DNA of 64,000 nt from the IMG/VR virus record IMGVR_UViG_3300030060_004838, positions 1-64,000 of that record; one strand, 5' to 3'. Source of the DNA: a virus. A program made the position numbers and the translations under genes. Positions within the stretch are counted from its first letter, which is position 1; each line of letters starts with the position of its first letter. Under the pieces are notes generated by a model. It worked only from the letters and a program-made list of their open reading frames with translations, did no database searches and had not been told where the DNA came from. Below are positions 39,986-48,312 of this stretch, piece by piece.

Positions 39986-40468
39986 ATGATTAAAATTGTA
40001 GGTAATATATATGGTGATAAAATGAGAATAACAGAATTTTACAAAGAGTATGACATAGATGAAGAAGCCTACGATTTCGTACCAACCAAGATGTTTGAAT
40101 TAGATTTAAAACAATCAGGATGGAAGATTAAAGAGGGTAAATCTTTATCAAAATTGCATGATAAATTTAATGACTTAAATATTATCTGTGCTAACCCTAA
40201 CTTTTATAACGATGGAACAATAATTGCAGAAAGCCGAAAAAGCATAATTCAAGCGAGTGGACACCCTATTATCAAATATAATAACAAAGAATATTGGGAA
40301 ATAGGCCATTTAGTAAAAATTTACGGTGATGAAGCAATAAAAGAAATGGATAAATGGGAGTGGCTTCAAGTAATGGATTGGATAATAGTAGAAAAGAAAA
40401 CAAATAAACTTCTACTACAATTTGATTCATGGGAAGATTTACCAACAAGAAAGGAAGTGGAACAATGA
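39986..40468 (+). CDS. Hypothetical protein (160 aa)
   Basis: MIKIVGNIYGDKMRITEFYKEYDIDEEAYDFVPTKMFELDLKQSGWKIKEGKSLSKLHDKF; C-terminal part 'EWLQVMDWIIVEKKTNKLLLQFDSWEDLPTRKE'. A second in-frame ATG at 40022 is a possible start. Its stop overlaps the start of the ribonucleotide reductase, so it may modulate or accompany that enzyme. No family recognised. Confidence 0.7.
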   Translation: MIKIVGNIYGDKMRITEFYKEYDIDEEAYDFVPTKMFELDLKQSGWKIKEGKSLSKLHDKFNDLNIICANPNFYNDGTIIAESRKSIIQASGHPIIKYNNKEYWEIGHLVKIYGDEAIKEMDKWEWLQVMDWIIVEKKTNKLLLQFDSWEDLPTRKEVEQ

Positions 40469-42324
40469 CAAGAGCAAATAAAATATTAAGTGATGTAACT
40501 GTGCATATGAAATACGCAAAATATGTACCTGAGAAAGAAAGAAGAGAAACATGGAGTGATATATGTTTTAGAAATATGCAAATGCATACTAAACAATACC
40601 CACAATTAAAAGAACAAATAGAACAGATATATTCTGAGTTTGTAGTAACAAAGAAAGTATTACCTTCTATGCGTTCTTTACAGTTTGGAGGAAAGCCGAT
40701 TGAAGTAGCACCCAATAGAATTTATAATTGTGCATATATGCCCGTAGATAATATTGCTGCTTTTTGGGAATCAATGTTTTTACTTCTTGGCGGAACAGGC
40801 GTAGGATATTCAGTACAGTTTAATCATATAGATAAACTACCAGAAATAAAACAACCTAATTCTAAAAGAACAAGAAGATATTTAATTGGTGATTCGATTG
40901 AAGGTTGGGCTGATGCAGTTAAGGTATTAATTAAATCTTATTTTGGTAGACTTTCAAGCACACCAATATTTGATTATTCTGATATTCGTGCAAAAGGTGA
41001 AAGATTAATTACTTCTGGAGGAAAAGCACCCGGCCCTCAACCGTTAAAAGAATGTTTAGTTAAAGTTGAAGGAATTCTAAAAGATGTTCAAACAGGGGAT
41101 AGATTATCTCCTATTCAAGCACATGATATTATGTGTCATATTGCTGATGCAGTTTTAGCAGGTGGTATTAGACGAGCCGCTTTGATTTCTTTATTTAGTG
41201 CAGATGATATGGATATGATAACTGCAAAAACGGGTAATTGGTGGGAACTAAATCCACAAAGAGGAAGGGCTAATAATTCAGCCGTTCTTATTAGAAGTAG
41301 AATTGATAAAGACTATTTTATGAATTTATGGAAAAGAATTGAAGAATCAGGTTCTGGAGAGCCAGGAATTTATTTTTCAAACGATAAAGATTGGGGAACA
41401 AACCCGTGTTGTGAAATTGCATTAAGACCAAATCAATTTTGTAATCTAACAGAAATAAATGTAAGTGATGTTGAAAGTCAAGAGGATTTAAATTCAAGAG
41501 TTACTGCGGCTACCATATTAGGAACTTTACAAGCAGGTTATACCGATTTCCATTATCTAAGAGAAACATGGAAAACTACAACAGAAAAGGATGCATTACT
41601 TGGTGTTAGTATGACAGGTATTGCTTCTAATAAACTAAAAGGATTAGATTTAAAATTAGCGGCAAGATTATCAAAGAAAGTTAATGAAACAATTGCTAAA
41701 GAAATAGGAATAAAACCTGCGGCAAGAATTACTTGTGTAAAACCTGCGGGAACTACATCTTGTGTTTTAGGAACTTCAAGTGGTATTCATGCATGGCATG
41801 ACGATTATTATATTAGAAGGATAAGAGTTGGAAAGAATGAAGCAATTTATAATTATTTAGTTGAAAACCACCCATCTATTATTGAAGACGAACAGTTTAG
41901 ACCACACGATACTGCTGTAATTTCTTTACCACAAAAAGCACCCGAAGGTTCTACAACAAGAAGTGAAGATGCAATTCAATTACTTGAGAGAGTAAAAAAT
42001 ATTGCTACTAATTGGGTAAATGAAGGACATACATTAGGTATGAATACTCATAATGTTTCAGCAACCATTTCAATTAGAAAATGGGAATGGGAAGAAGTTG
42101 GAAATTGGATGTGGAATAACAGGAAATTTTACAACGGTTTGTCTGTATTGCCCTATGATGGCGGAACATATGTTCAAGCCCCATTTGAGTCAATTACAAG
42201 GCTAAAATACGACCAAATGATAGCGGGTTTAGATGAGATAGACTTGACTAAAATTATTGAAACAGAAGATAATACAGATTTACAGGGCGAGGTTGCTTGT
42301 GCAGGTGGCCTTTGTGAAATCTAA
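40465..42324 (+). CDS. Class II (B12-dependent) ribonucleotide reductase
   Basis: ATG 40465 overlaps the previous stop (ATGA). The 619-residue protein has 'PSMRSLQFGG', 'RIYNCAYMPVD' (Cys89), 'GGTGVGYSVQF', the catalytic 'NPCCEI' (N313, C315, E317) with 'FCNLTEIN' (C326), and a C-terminal redox pair 'CAGGLCEI' (C612, C617). These match monomeric adenosylcobalamin-dependent ribonucleoside-triphosphate reductases, in which C315 would be the thiyl radical and C89/C326 the reducing pair. It supplies dNTPs for viral replication. Shorter than the ~740-residue Lactobacillus enzyme, so an insertion domain is reduced. Confidence 0.92.
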   Translation: MTRANKILSDVTVHMKYAKYVPEKERRETWSDICFRNMQMHTKQYPQLKEQIEQIYSEFVVTKKVLPSMRSLQFGGKPIEVAPNRIYNCAYMPVDNIAAFWESMFLLLGGTGVGYSVQFNHIDKLPEIKQPNSKRTRRYLIGDSIEGWADAVKVLIKSYFGRLSSTPIFDYSDIRAKGERLITSGGKAPGPQPLKECLVKVEGILKDVQTGDRLSPIQAHDIMCHIADAVLAGGIRRAALISLFSADDMDMITAKTGNWWELNPQRGRANNSAVLIRSRIDKDYFMNLWKRIEESGSGEPGIYFSNDKDWGTNPCCEIALRPNQFCNLTEINVSDVESQEDLNSRVTAATILGTLQAGYTDFHYLRETWKTTTEKDALLGVSMTGIASNKLKGLDLKLAARLSKKVNETIAKEIGIKPAARITCVKPAGTTSCVLGTSSGIHAWHDDYYIRRIRVGKNEAIYNYLVENHPSIIEDEQFRPHDTAVISLPQKAPEGSTTRSEDAIQLLERVKNIATNWVNEGHTLGMNTHNVSATISIRKWEWEEVGNWMWNNRKFYNGLSVLPYDGGTYVQAPFESITRLKYDQMIAGLDEIDLTKIIETEDNTDLQGEVACAGGLCEI

Positions 42325-42427
42325 TACAATATGTAATAGATAAAAAATGTAGTTTTACTATTTTCTACACGATAGGATGGATATTCCACCCTTTTCAAAA
42401 AAATAGAATTAAAAAGGAAATGATAGA
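42325..42427 (+). other. Short intergenic region with hairpin
   Basis: TGTAG (about 42349) pairs with CTACA across an AT-rich 11-base loop; ATGTAATAGATAA resembles the tail of the early-promoter repeats. Possible internal terminator plus promoter after the reductase. Confidence 0.35.
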
Positions 42428-42643
42428 ATGAGCGAAAGCAAGGATTATGAAAATGAAGAAAGATATGAAGTGTTTAGGATAACTTCTTTGAAGTCAAACG
42501 GTAGCGTTTGGACAAAACAATACGATAGCAATATTGATTGGAATAAGGTAATACCAATGTTATTATCTAAGTTTCCACATATTTTGCTAAGTAAGCAAGT
42601 AATGAAGACAGACCCACTAACACACTTAATGAATTTGGAGTGA
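42428..42643 (+). CDS. Small hypothetical protein (71 aa)
   Basis: MSESKDYENEERYEVFRITSLKSNGSVWTKQYDSNIDWNKVIPMLLSKFPHILLSKQV. Start after AAAAGGAAATGATAGA. Mixed strand/helix pattern, no family recognised. First of three short-spaced genes. Confidence 0.7.
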   Translation: MSESKDYENEERYEVFRITSLKSNGSVWTKQYDSNIDWNKVIPMLLSKFPHILLSKQVMKTDPLTHLMNLE

Positions 42644-42648
42644 TATAA

Positions 42649-42882
42649 ATGAAAAAAGCAGTAGAATTTAGATTGATAGAAAGCGAAGAAATGCCACCTG
42701 TGGTAATTAAGAAAGATGAAGATACTAACGGATGTATTATTGTATTAAATAGAGCACATACTATTTGGCTTAGTTTAAATCGTAGTACAATTCCAGGAAT
42801 TACACAAAGTTTAGCCGAAAAACTAAATCAAATGTGTGATGGTTATTTAGAACAACAATTATTCAATATGGGAATGGAGTGA
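42649..42882 (+). CDS. Small hypothetical protein (77 aa)
   Basis: MKKAVEFRLIESEEMPPVVIKKDEDTNGCIIVLNRAHTIWLSLNRSTIPGITQSLAEKLNQMCDGYLE. A strand-rich start and a C-terminal helix. GGAGTGATATAA precedes the ATG. No family recognised. Confidence 0.75.
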   Translation: MKKAVEFRLIESEEMPPVVIKKDEDTNGCIIVLNRAHTIWLSLNRSTIPGITQSLAEKLNQMCDGYLEQQLFNMGME

Positions 42883-42887
42883 TTTGA

Positions 42888-44087
42888 ATGGAAGATTTTA
42901 TTGGACACCATATAGAAGGCGAACATAGACATGAAATTAATATTAATCAAAGCGGGGCTTTCAATAAATCACTAATTAATAATTTAGTAGATATAAGTGT
43001 ATCTAATGATTGGGAAGAAGCAAAACATGAATGGAGAGCAACAGGTAATGTTTGGTATAGACCTATGAGATATTTAGATACTACAATACAAGAATTACCT
43101 GAACCTCATTGTGATAATCACCCTAATTATTGTGTTTGTGGACACCCGATTGCTTGGCATTTTGAAGTAGAAAATACTGAAAATGGTACATTAGAAATTC
43201 TTGGTAGTGAACACATTACAAATTGGATGATTATTAGACACTTAAAAGAAAACAAAGGTATTCCTGAAGATGCAATTACTGAAGAAAAAATTATTGAATG
43301 GATGAAAGAAGCAGTTAAAACTATGAAAGCCGAATGGTGGTGGAAAGAACATGGTGATGATTGGGAAGAAATGTTTAATGAAGTTAAAGAATTAGATTTA
43401 AGAATCAATGTTCGTTCTAATGGACAATATTGGGATTCTTCTACAAAAAGACATGAAGATAAAATGGTTATTGCAAAAACCAAAACTAATTCATTAGGTA
43501 AAATGGCTTCTGTTGTATGGAGATGGAATCACCCTGATAATCCAAGACGACAAATTGATACAAGAGGTTATCCTAATGAAAAACTTTGGAGAGATGTGCA
43601 ATTGTTATTTGCTAAGGCTCAAAGATTTGAAAAGCAATTAGATATACAAATGGAAGAAGTAGAACAAAGAAAATCATATATCCGTGAACAACAAGCAAAG
43701 CAAGATGAATTGGCTGAACAAAGAAGAATGATGATTAAAGAAGAAGCCATGAAAATTAGAGCAGAAGCAATATATGAAAGAGATGATAAAACATTAGCGG
43801 AGGCTTGTGAGTATTATGATTTACCACCTTTCACAGTAGAGAAAGGTAATAATGAATGGGAAAGAAATTTCTTGAAAGATATGAAAGGTAAAATTATTGC
43901 AAGAAAACAACTTTCACCAAGACAATTAAACAGAATATTACAAATTATTATGCCCGAAGTGGCTGAAGAAGAACCTGCAACATCAAAACAAATTAATTAT
44001 ATTAAAAAGTTAGGTGGAGAGGTTTTAGAAAACATGACAAAAACCCAAGCAAGTGATTTGATTGGTGAATTATTAAGGAGAAATTAA
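42888..44087 (+). CDS. Zinc-finger/coiled-coil protein with phage-type C-terminal domain (399 aa)
   Basis: Residues ~65-110: 'CDNHPNYCVCGHPIAWHFEVENTENGTLEILGSEHITNWMI', a zinc-binding domain (C...C-x-C...H) of a type found in phage replication-associated proteins. Middle: W-rich helical region, then a coiled coil ('QLDIQMEEVEQRKSYIREQQAKQ'). C-terminal ~36 residues: 'SKQINYIKKLGGEVLENMTK' and 'TQASDLIGELLRR', a small helical domain repeated in the HNH protein at 61245. Likely in DNA replication or repair; exact function unknown. Confidence 0.75.
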   Translation: MEDFIGHHIEGEHRHEININQSGAFNKSLINNLVDISVSNDWEEAKHEWRATGNVWYRPMRYLDTTIQELPEPHCDNHPNYCVCGHPIAWHFEVENTENGTLEILGSEHITNWMIIRHLKENKGIPEDAITEEKIIEWMKEAVKTMKAEWWWKEHGDDWEEMFNEVKELDLRINVRSNGQYWDSSTKRHEDKMVIAKTKTNSLGKMASVVWRWNHPDNPRRQIDTRGYPNEKLWRDVQLLFAKAQRFEKQLDIQMEEVEQRKSYIREQQAKQDELAEQRRMMIKEEAMKIRAEAIYERDDKTLAEACEYYDLPPFTVEKGNNEWERNFLKDMKGKIIARKQLSPRQLNRILQIIMPEVAEEEPATSKQINYIKKLGGEVLENMTKTQASDLIGELLRRN

Positions 44088-44088
44088 A

Positions 44089-45342
44089 ATGGGAACAGTA
44101 ACATTTAGAGTAAGACATGCAAGCGATGACAGAAACTCAGTATTAGAAACAACACTATCTTGTAATAAATTTACAAGAGATAGAAATGTAGATATTTGGG
44201 CACAAAGACAAAGACAGAATATTTCTAAAGAACCGACAATTGAAAGTATTCACAATACACTTAAGGGAACATTGAATATAACAGGATTAGTTAGAAGCGA
44301 TGAAAAGAAGTCCTTGTTTATGAGAGTAGGTAATTGTAAATATCTAATTAATATGCGTAAAGTAGGAAATAGATATATGGCTAATGGAGATTTTGCTAAC
44401 TTAGATACTATTATGAAAGCAATTAGTAGAACTATTATGCGTTCTGCTTATATTAATGGAGAAGGTCAAGAAGCACAAGAAGCATTAGATGATTATTTTC
44501 TAAGATGTGTTGAAGTGCCTGAAAATGTTTCTTATGCTATGGAAAATAGAGTGCCATATAAATTCTTTGAGAGAGATGGTAGTGAAATCCATGAAAGAAG
44601 CACAAGACTTTCTTTAATGAGAATTGCTCAAAACAATTATGCTCTTGAAATTAGTAGTGGTGTTTGGGGAGAAATAAATGCTAAGAATCTAAATACATTT
44701 ATTAATTCTTATTTGTATAATAAGCGTTCAGGAAAATGGTATATGGTTTCTCCTGCTGAACTTTGGTTTAGAACTGTTGGTACAAAAGGAACTCCTGCAC
44801 AGATTAAAATTATGAAAGAGTTTTTGAAACAAAATAGAAGAAGTGATTTGGCTGAACAAAGGGCTATGCAATTGTTTAATGATATGGTCAATAAATATGA
44901 TACTGTCACAAAAGGAACATTTGAAAGAAATGGAGAAAAGGTTTTGGCTATGTTTGTTAGAGGTAAATATGCTGATTGGATGATTGTTGATAATAAATCA
45001 AAGCGTGGAATCCAAGATGTAAGCACATATGTTTTGACAACAAAAACATTAGGAGAAGGACAAGCAGTTACTGTTTTAGATAATGTAATAAATAATACTG
45101 ACAAAGAACCTTATTGGGCTGGACCGATTTGTATTGATAATTTATCAAGTGGTGCTTCTGTTGGTGACCAATTTGCAGCAAGAGCATTTGCTTGTATGAA
45201 TGATACTATGCTTCTTAAATTAGTTTCTACTGTTAGTAGATATATTAAAGGGCATGATGCAGAACAAAATGATATAAGGTTGGATTGGGATGCCATGTGT
45301 AAATTGTCAAGCAAAGCACCTGAACTTAAACAAAGAGATTAA
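44089..45342 (+). CDS. Hypothetical protein of replication module (417 aa)
   Basis: MGTVTFRVRHASDDRNSVLETTLSCNKFTRDRNVDIWAQRQ. Globular, mixed alpha/beta, no Walker motifs, no zinc cluster. It overlaps the TFB-like gene by 53 bases. No family recognised. Its size and steady codon use suggest a conserved core function. Confidence 0.8.
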   Translation: MGTVTFRVRHASDDRNSVLETTLSCNKFTRDRNVDIWAQRQRQNISKEPTIESIHNTLKGTLNITGLVRSDEKKSLFMRVGNCKYLINMRKVGNRYMANGDFANLDTIMKAISRTIMRSAYINGEGQEAQEALDDYFLRCVEVPENVSYAMENRVPYKFFERDGSEIHERSTRLSLMRIAQNNYALEISSGVWGEINAKNLNTFINSYLYNKRSGKWYMVSPAELWFRTVGTKGTPAQIKIMKEFLKQNRRSDLAEQRAMQLFNDMVNKYDTVTKGTFERNGEKVLAMFVRGKYADWMIVDNKSKRGIQDVSTYVLTTKTLGEGQAVTVLDNVINNTDKEPYWAGPICIDNLSSGASVGDQFAARAFACMNDTMLLKLVSTVSRYIKGHDAEQNDIRLDWDAMCKLSSKAPELKQRD

Positions 45343-45913
45343 TTTACCTGTTTGTTCAGTTTGTGGTTGTATTCAGGCATATAGAATATATGAGGTAAGT
45401 GATATACCTAAAAATGAAAAAACATTTAGCACAGACTTAATGATGCTTATGAATGAGTTTGATATAGAAGATAAAGATGAAGTTATCAAAAATGATAAAT
45501 ATATTTCTTATACTAATATATATTATACTTATGATTTAGCGGAGAGGGCTTGTGCTATCTTATACTATACTATGAGGGATTTAAATAAACCTGCTATCAT
45601 GTTGGATTATTGTAAATTTTTGGGATGCAAAACAAGTAGAGTAAGTAGACTTGCAAAAAGAATAGCAAGACATTATTCAAATAGTGGAGTGTTTGGTATA
45701 AATGATATTGACGAGTTTTTGGATAATATGGAAATCAATAGTAAAGAAATTAGTGAAGCGTGTAAAGCGTGGAATGAGCAACAAACCTTGACAAGAGGAA
45801 TAATTGCGGCATATGTATATGAACACACAACATATACTCAAAAACAAGTGTGTGAAAAATTTGGAGTTAGTTTGCCAAGATTAAAAAGAAACTTAAGGAA
45901 AGTGAGAAAATGA
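45290..45913 (+). CDS. TFB-like transcription initiation factor (207 aa)
   Basis: N-terminal zinc ribbon from 'CVNC' (3-6) and 'CSVCGC' (22-27), then a B-finger/linker-like stretch and a helical cyclin-type region ('YTYDLAERACAILYYTMRDLNKPAIMLDYCKFL', 'AACAWNEQQ...'), ending 'IIAAYVYEHTTYTQKQVCEKFGVSLPRLKRNLRKV', a close match to the TFIIB/TFB pattern AA..Y......t..ev....gVs...i. It is shorter than host TFB (~300 residues). It probably redirects archaeal RNA polymerase to viral promoters. The start inside the previous gene is kept because it retains the first zinc pair. Confidence 0.8.
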   Translation: MPCVNCQAKHLNLNKEINLPVCSVCGCIQAYRIYEVSDIPKNEKTFSTDLMMLMNEFDIEDKDEVIKNDKYISYTNIYYTYDLAERACAILYYTMRDLNKPAIMLDYCKFLGCKTSRVSRLAKRIARHYSNSGVFGINDIDEFLDNMEINSKEISEACKAWNEQQTLTRGIIAAYVYEHTTYTQKQVCEKFGVSLPRLKRNLRKVRK

Positions 45914-46464
45914 AAAAGAGAGATGTATTGATAATAGGCGCAGGTGGAATTGGAAGTTTTCTAATACCATTGTTGGATAAAGTAGGATTGTATGACATAA
46001 CAGTTTATGACCCTGATATTGTAGAGGAAAAGAATCTAACATATCAAAACTTTACCAAAGTAGACTTAGAAAAGAAAAAGGTAGATGCTATGAGTGAAAG
46101 ATATAATATTGATGCTCAACCATATCCTGTTCTAACAGCAGGACAATTAAAGGGATATGATTTGGTAGTATGTTGTGCTGATAATTTAGATATTAGAAGA
46201 ACAATGTATAATTCAAATGTTAAATGGTTAGACTTAAGAGCACAAGCAAGAAACGCTGCTATGATTTCACATTTAGAAGACCCGAAATTATATACTGTTT
46301 TTACAAGTGGACCAGATGGTTCTTTTTCTTGTCAAGGAGAATGGGATGGAAAACCTGAAGGGATTAATTTTATGCAAGTTGTAATTGCAGGTTATGGCGC
46401 ACAATGGATTCAAAGATTCTTTACAGGCGACCATGTAGAAAAACACTTTAAAATTAATGGGTGA
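45910..46464 (+). CDS. E1/ThiF-like adenylyltransferase (184 aa)
   Basis: Rossmann 'LIIGAGGIGS' (7-16), 'VYDPDIVEEKNLTYQNF' (32-48) with the ribose-binding D34 and N42, lysines 55-57, and 'VVCCADN' (86-92), as in ThiF/MoeB/E1. The usual N-L-x-R-Q arginine is Y45 here, and the paired CxxC zinc site is missing. 'GSFSCQG' supplies Cys141 as possible thioester site. These enzymes adenylate the C-terminal glycine of a ubiquitin-like protein. It overlaps TFB by ATGA. The match to PRTRC-type ThiF proteins (short, no zinc) is by layout. Confidence 0.85.
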   Translation: MKKRDVLIIGAGGIGSFLIPLLDKVGLYDITVYDPDIVEEKNLTYQNFTKVDLEKKKVDAMSERYNIDAQPYPVLTAGQLKGYDLVVCCADNLDIRRTMYNSNVKWLDLRAQARNAAMISHLEDPKLYTVFTSGPDGSFSCQGEWDGKPEGINFMQVVIAGYGAQWIQRFFTGDHVEKHFKING

Positions 46465-46468
46465 TATA

Positions 46469-46621
46469 ATGTCTAAGATTGATTATAATAAACAATCTAA
46501 AAAATTACTAATAGCCATGTTAGAAGAACAAGATGATATTATTAATGCAGTATGTAACTTTATGGGAACATCTACTGTTATGGATTTATTTATGTCTTTT
46601 AAAGGAGAGGAAGAAGAATGA
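46469..46621 (+). CDS. Small acidic protein (50 aa)
   Basis: ATG 46469 after GGGTGATATA. MSKIDYNKQSKKLLIAMLEEQDDIINAVCNFMGTSTVMDLFMSFKGEEEE: helical with an acidic end. Its stop overlaps the next start. No family recognised. Confidence 0.65.
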   Translation: MSKIDYNKQSKKLLIAMLEEQDDIINAVCNFMGTSTVMDLFMSFKGEEEE

Positions 46622-46716
46622 AAAACGAATGGATTTGGATGAGAGATATTATTAAAAAGATAGAAGATTTAGGATATGCAGTAGTTAATGACATAGGAGA
46701 TGAAGAAGATGAGTGA
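46618..46716 (+). CDS. Very small protein (32 aa)
   Basis: MKNEWIWMRDIIKKIEDLGYAVVNDIGDEEDE; preceded by GGAGAGGAAGAAG. Coupled at both ends. Its 3' end (GGAGATGAAGAAGATGAG) doubles as ribosome site for the next gene, exactly as at the histone-like gene end (48580). May be mainly a coupling leader. Confidence 0.55.
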   Translation: MKNEWIWMRDIIKKIEDLGYAVVNDIGDEEDE

Positions 46717-46792
46717 ATTAATTATAGGAATTATAGGTATGGTATGTTTGTATGTTATAGGAAAATTTCTTTATAGATGGGAGGAAGAATAA
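46709..46792 (+). CDS. Single-TM mini-protein (27 aa)
   Basis: MSELIIGIIGMVCLYVIGKFLYRWEEE: one hydrophobic helix with a short basic then acidic tail. Ribosome site GGAGATGAAGAAG. The TAATG at 46790-46794 couples it to the next gene. Too small to classify. Confidence 0.55.
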   Translation: MSELIIGIIGMVCLYVIGKFLYRWEEE

Positions 46793-47325
46793 TGAATTTC
46801 TTTTACATAGAAACTTGCCCTGTCGCTATTGCTAAAAGTCATAACAATGCACATTGTATTAAAATGATTTTAGAATATGCACAAATGCTATCTACGACTC
46901 ATAGAGTTGTAGACCAATATTATCATGAAGTAGATGGTAAATATGTATTTGTAGGATTACCCAAAGATATGCAAAAAGTGTACAAGATTGCTCATTTAAA
47001 TCACCCCACTACAATTTGGGTTAGAGAATCTGTACAACATTACAATTTTATGTTTGATGTATTTGAAGCATTATGTGATGAATATACTTATCGTTATGGT
47101 AAAGTGCATCAATCAGATAGATTATTAAGAGAGATGTTAAGAAAACCACCATCAAGATTAGAAGATAATGGATTTGAAGAACCGCCTCAATGTATGCCTG
47201 ATAAATATAAAGTAGAAGGAAATAGTCTACAAGCCTATCGTAATTTTTACATGGGTGATAAACAATGGAAAGGTTGGAGAAGTGAATATAAGAAAAGAGA
47301 TAAACCAAAATGGATGTGTGTATAA
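46792..47325 (+). CDS. Conserved phage-type protein of unknown function (177 aa)
   Basis: 'CHAHCIKMILEYAQMLSTTHR'-like segment (residues ~20-38, 'AHCIKMILEYAQMLS'), 'NHPTTIWVRESVQHYNFM', 'LCDEYTYRYGKVHQSDRLLREM', 'PPQCMPDKYK' and 'AYRNFYMGDKQWKGWRSEY...PKWM' are the signature motifs of a family I know from many phages of marine bacteria, of unknown function. Several conserved H, E and W residues suggest an enzyme. The ATG at 46792 fits the TAATG coupling and GGAGGAAGAA ribosome site. Confidence 0.75.
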   Translation: MNFFYIETCPVAIAKSHNNAHCIKMILEYAQMLSTTHRVVDQYYHEVDGKYVFVGLPKDMQKVYKIAHLNHPTTIWVRESVQHYNFMFDVFEALCDEYTYRYGKVHQSDRLLREMLRKPPSRLEDNGFEEPPQCMPDKYKVEGNSLQAYRNFYMGDKQWKGWRSEYKKRDKPKWMCV

Positions 47326-47519
47326 TGACAGAATGGAAATTAGGAATAGGAACAGGAAATGCAAAATGTAGAGTATGTGGTAAGCCAATTAAAGAAGGCC
47401 AACCAATGATTAAAATAATTAATTCAAGGATTAGTGGACAGGTTCATTCTAATCCCTTTGAATGTGGAAAAGAAAGACAAGAACAATTAGGATTTGAATA
47501 TGTAGGAGAGGAAGTATAA
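47325..47519 (+). CDS. PARP-type-like zinc-finger protein (64 aa)
   Basis: ATG 47325 overlaps the previous stop (TAATG). MTEWKLGIGTGNAKCRVCGKPIKEGQPMIKII...VHSNPFECGKE: C-x2-C (15-18), then H and C, with the 'AKCRVCGKPI.EG' pattern of PARP-like zinc fingers, which bind nicked DNA. Function here unknown; it precedes the JAMM gene and is coupled to it. Confidence 0.7.
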   Translation: MTEWKLGIGTGNAKCRVCGKPIKEGQPMIKIINSRISGQVHSNPFECGKERQEQLGFEYVGEEV

Positions 47520-47962
47520 TGATAGAAAGAATGAATGATAATGAACTGTGGGATATGTGTAAAGATTTGATAAATGCCGCTTATGTAAATAATTATGATG
47601 ATGAAGATTTTCATGCATCTATTTGGCAGGTATCAGTAGATTTACTTGAAGGAAAAGAAGTTTCTGTAATTGTAGATAAAGATAATAAATTATTTATTAG
47701 TAGAGGAACTGCAAGTTTCGTAGACTACAAAAATGAAAATGTAGCAGGTATGAAAATCCCTCTTAAATGCTGGATTCATACTCACCCTTTTGGAACTGCT
47801 TATTTTAGTAGCACAGATTGGGGAACAATTAATGCCCAAGCACCTATATTAAATTCAGCAATTGTTCTTGGAAATAAGGAGAGAATGAAATGGTGGAAGA
47901 ACGATGGAAAAGAATTTCTGAGCAAGACTCATCTAATGGATTTAGACGAGTGCGAAGAATAA
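47519..47962 (+). CDS. JAMM/MPN-type isopeptidase (147 aa)
   Basis: 'CWIHTHPFGTAYFSSTDWG' carries the JAMM signature H87-x-H89-x10-D100 with S97, and a glutamate (E44 or E47) upstream completes the zinc-peptidase set. JAMM enzymes cleave after the diglycine of ubiquitin-like proteins, to mature them or remove them from targets. Length is that of stand-alone bacterial/archaeal JAMM domains. TAATG coupling with the zinc-finger gene. With the E1-like gene (45910) and the VGGSV protein (38224) it would complete a minimal conjugation cycle. Confidence 0.85.
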   Translation: MIERMNDNELWDMCKDLINAAYVNNYDDEDFHASIWQVSVDLLEGKEVSVIVDKDNKLFISRGTASFVDYKNENVAGMKIPLKCWIHTHPFGTAYFSSTDWGTINAQAPILNSAIVLGNKERMKWWKNDGKEFLSKTHLMDLDECEE

Positions 47963-48312
47963 GATTCCCTGTATTATCAAACTTAATTATAGAATGCCCT
48001 ATTTGTAATGGGGCTAAATGTAATGTTTGTAATCAAACAGGTGAATATGAATTATCTTCAGAACCGTATGTAGAAATCCAACAACCTTTGATAATAAAAT
48101 ATATTGTTGATAATTTACCAATTATTGCAAGTGAAATTCAAAGACTATATGGAAAAACACCAACGGTAGAAACTTATTTTGTTTCTGAAGAATATGAAAT
48201 AATTAGAGTCGATTCTCTAAGTGGTTCGGTTTGGATTGCCTTAAACCTTAAAAAATTAGAAAATCCAAAATATTTTTACAACAAGGAGAGTGTAGATAAA
48301 TGGTTAGCGTAA
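47890..48312 (+). CDS. DnaJ-type zinc-finger protein (140 aa)
   Basis: ATG 47890 lies within the JAMM gene but seven bases after AAGGAG, so the 73-base overlap is likely real; GTG 47950 is the alternative. 'CPICNGAKCNVCNQTGEYELS' is a single DnaJ-like CxxCxG...CxxCxG zinc knuckle. The C-terminal part is globular ('VETYFVSEEYEIIRVDSLSGSVWIALNL'). Function unknown. Confidence 0.65.
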   Translation: MVEERWKRISEQDSSNGFRRVRRIRFPVLSNLIIECPICNGAKCNVCNQTGEYELSSEPYVEIQQPLIIKYIVDNLPIIASEIQRLYGKTPTVETYFVSEEYEIIRVDSLSGSVWIALNLKKLENPKYFYNKESVDKWLA

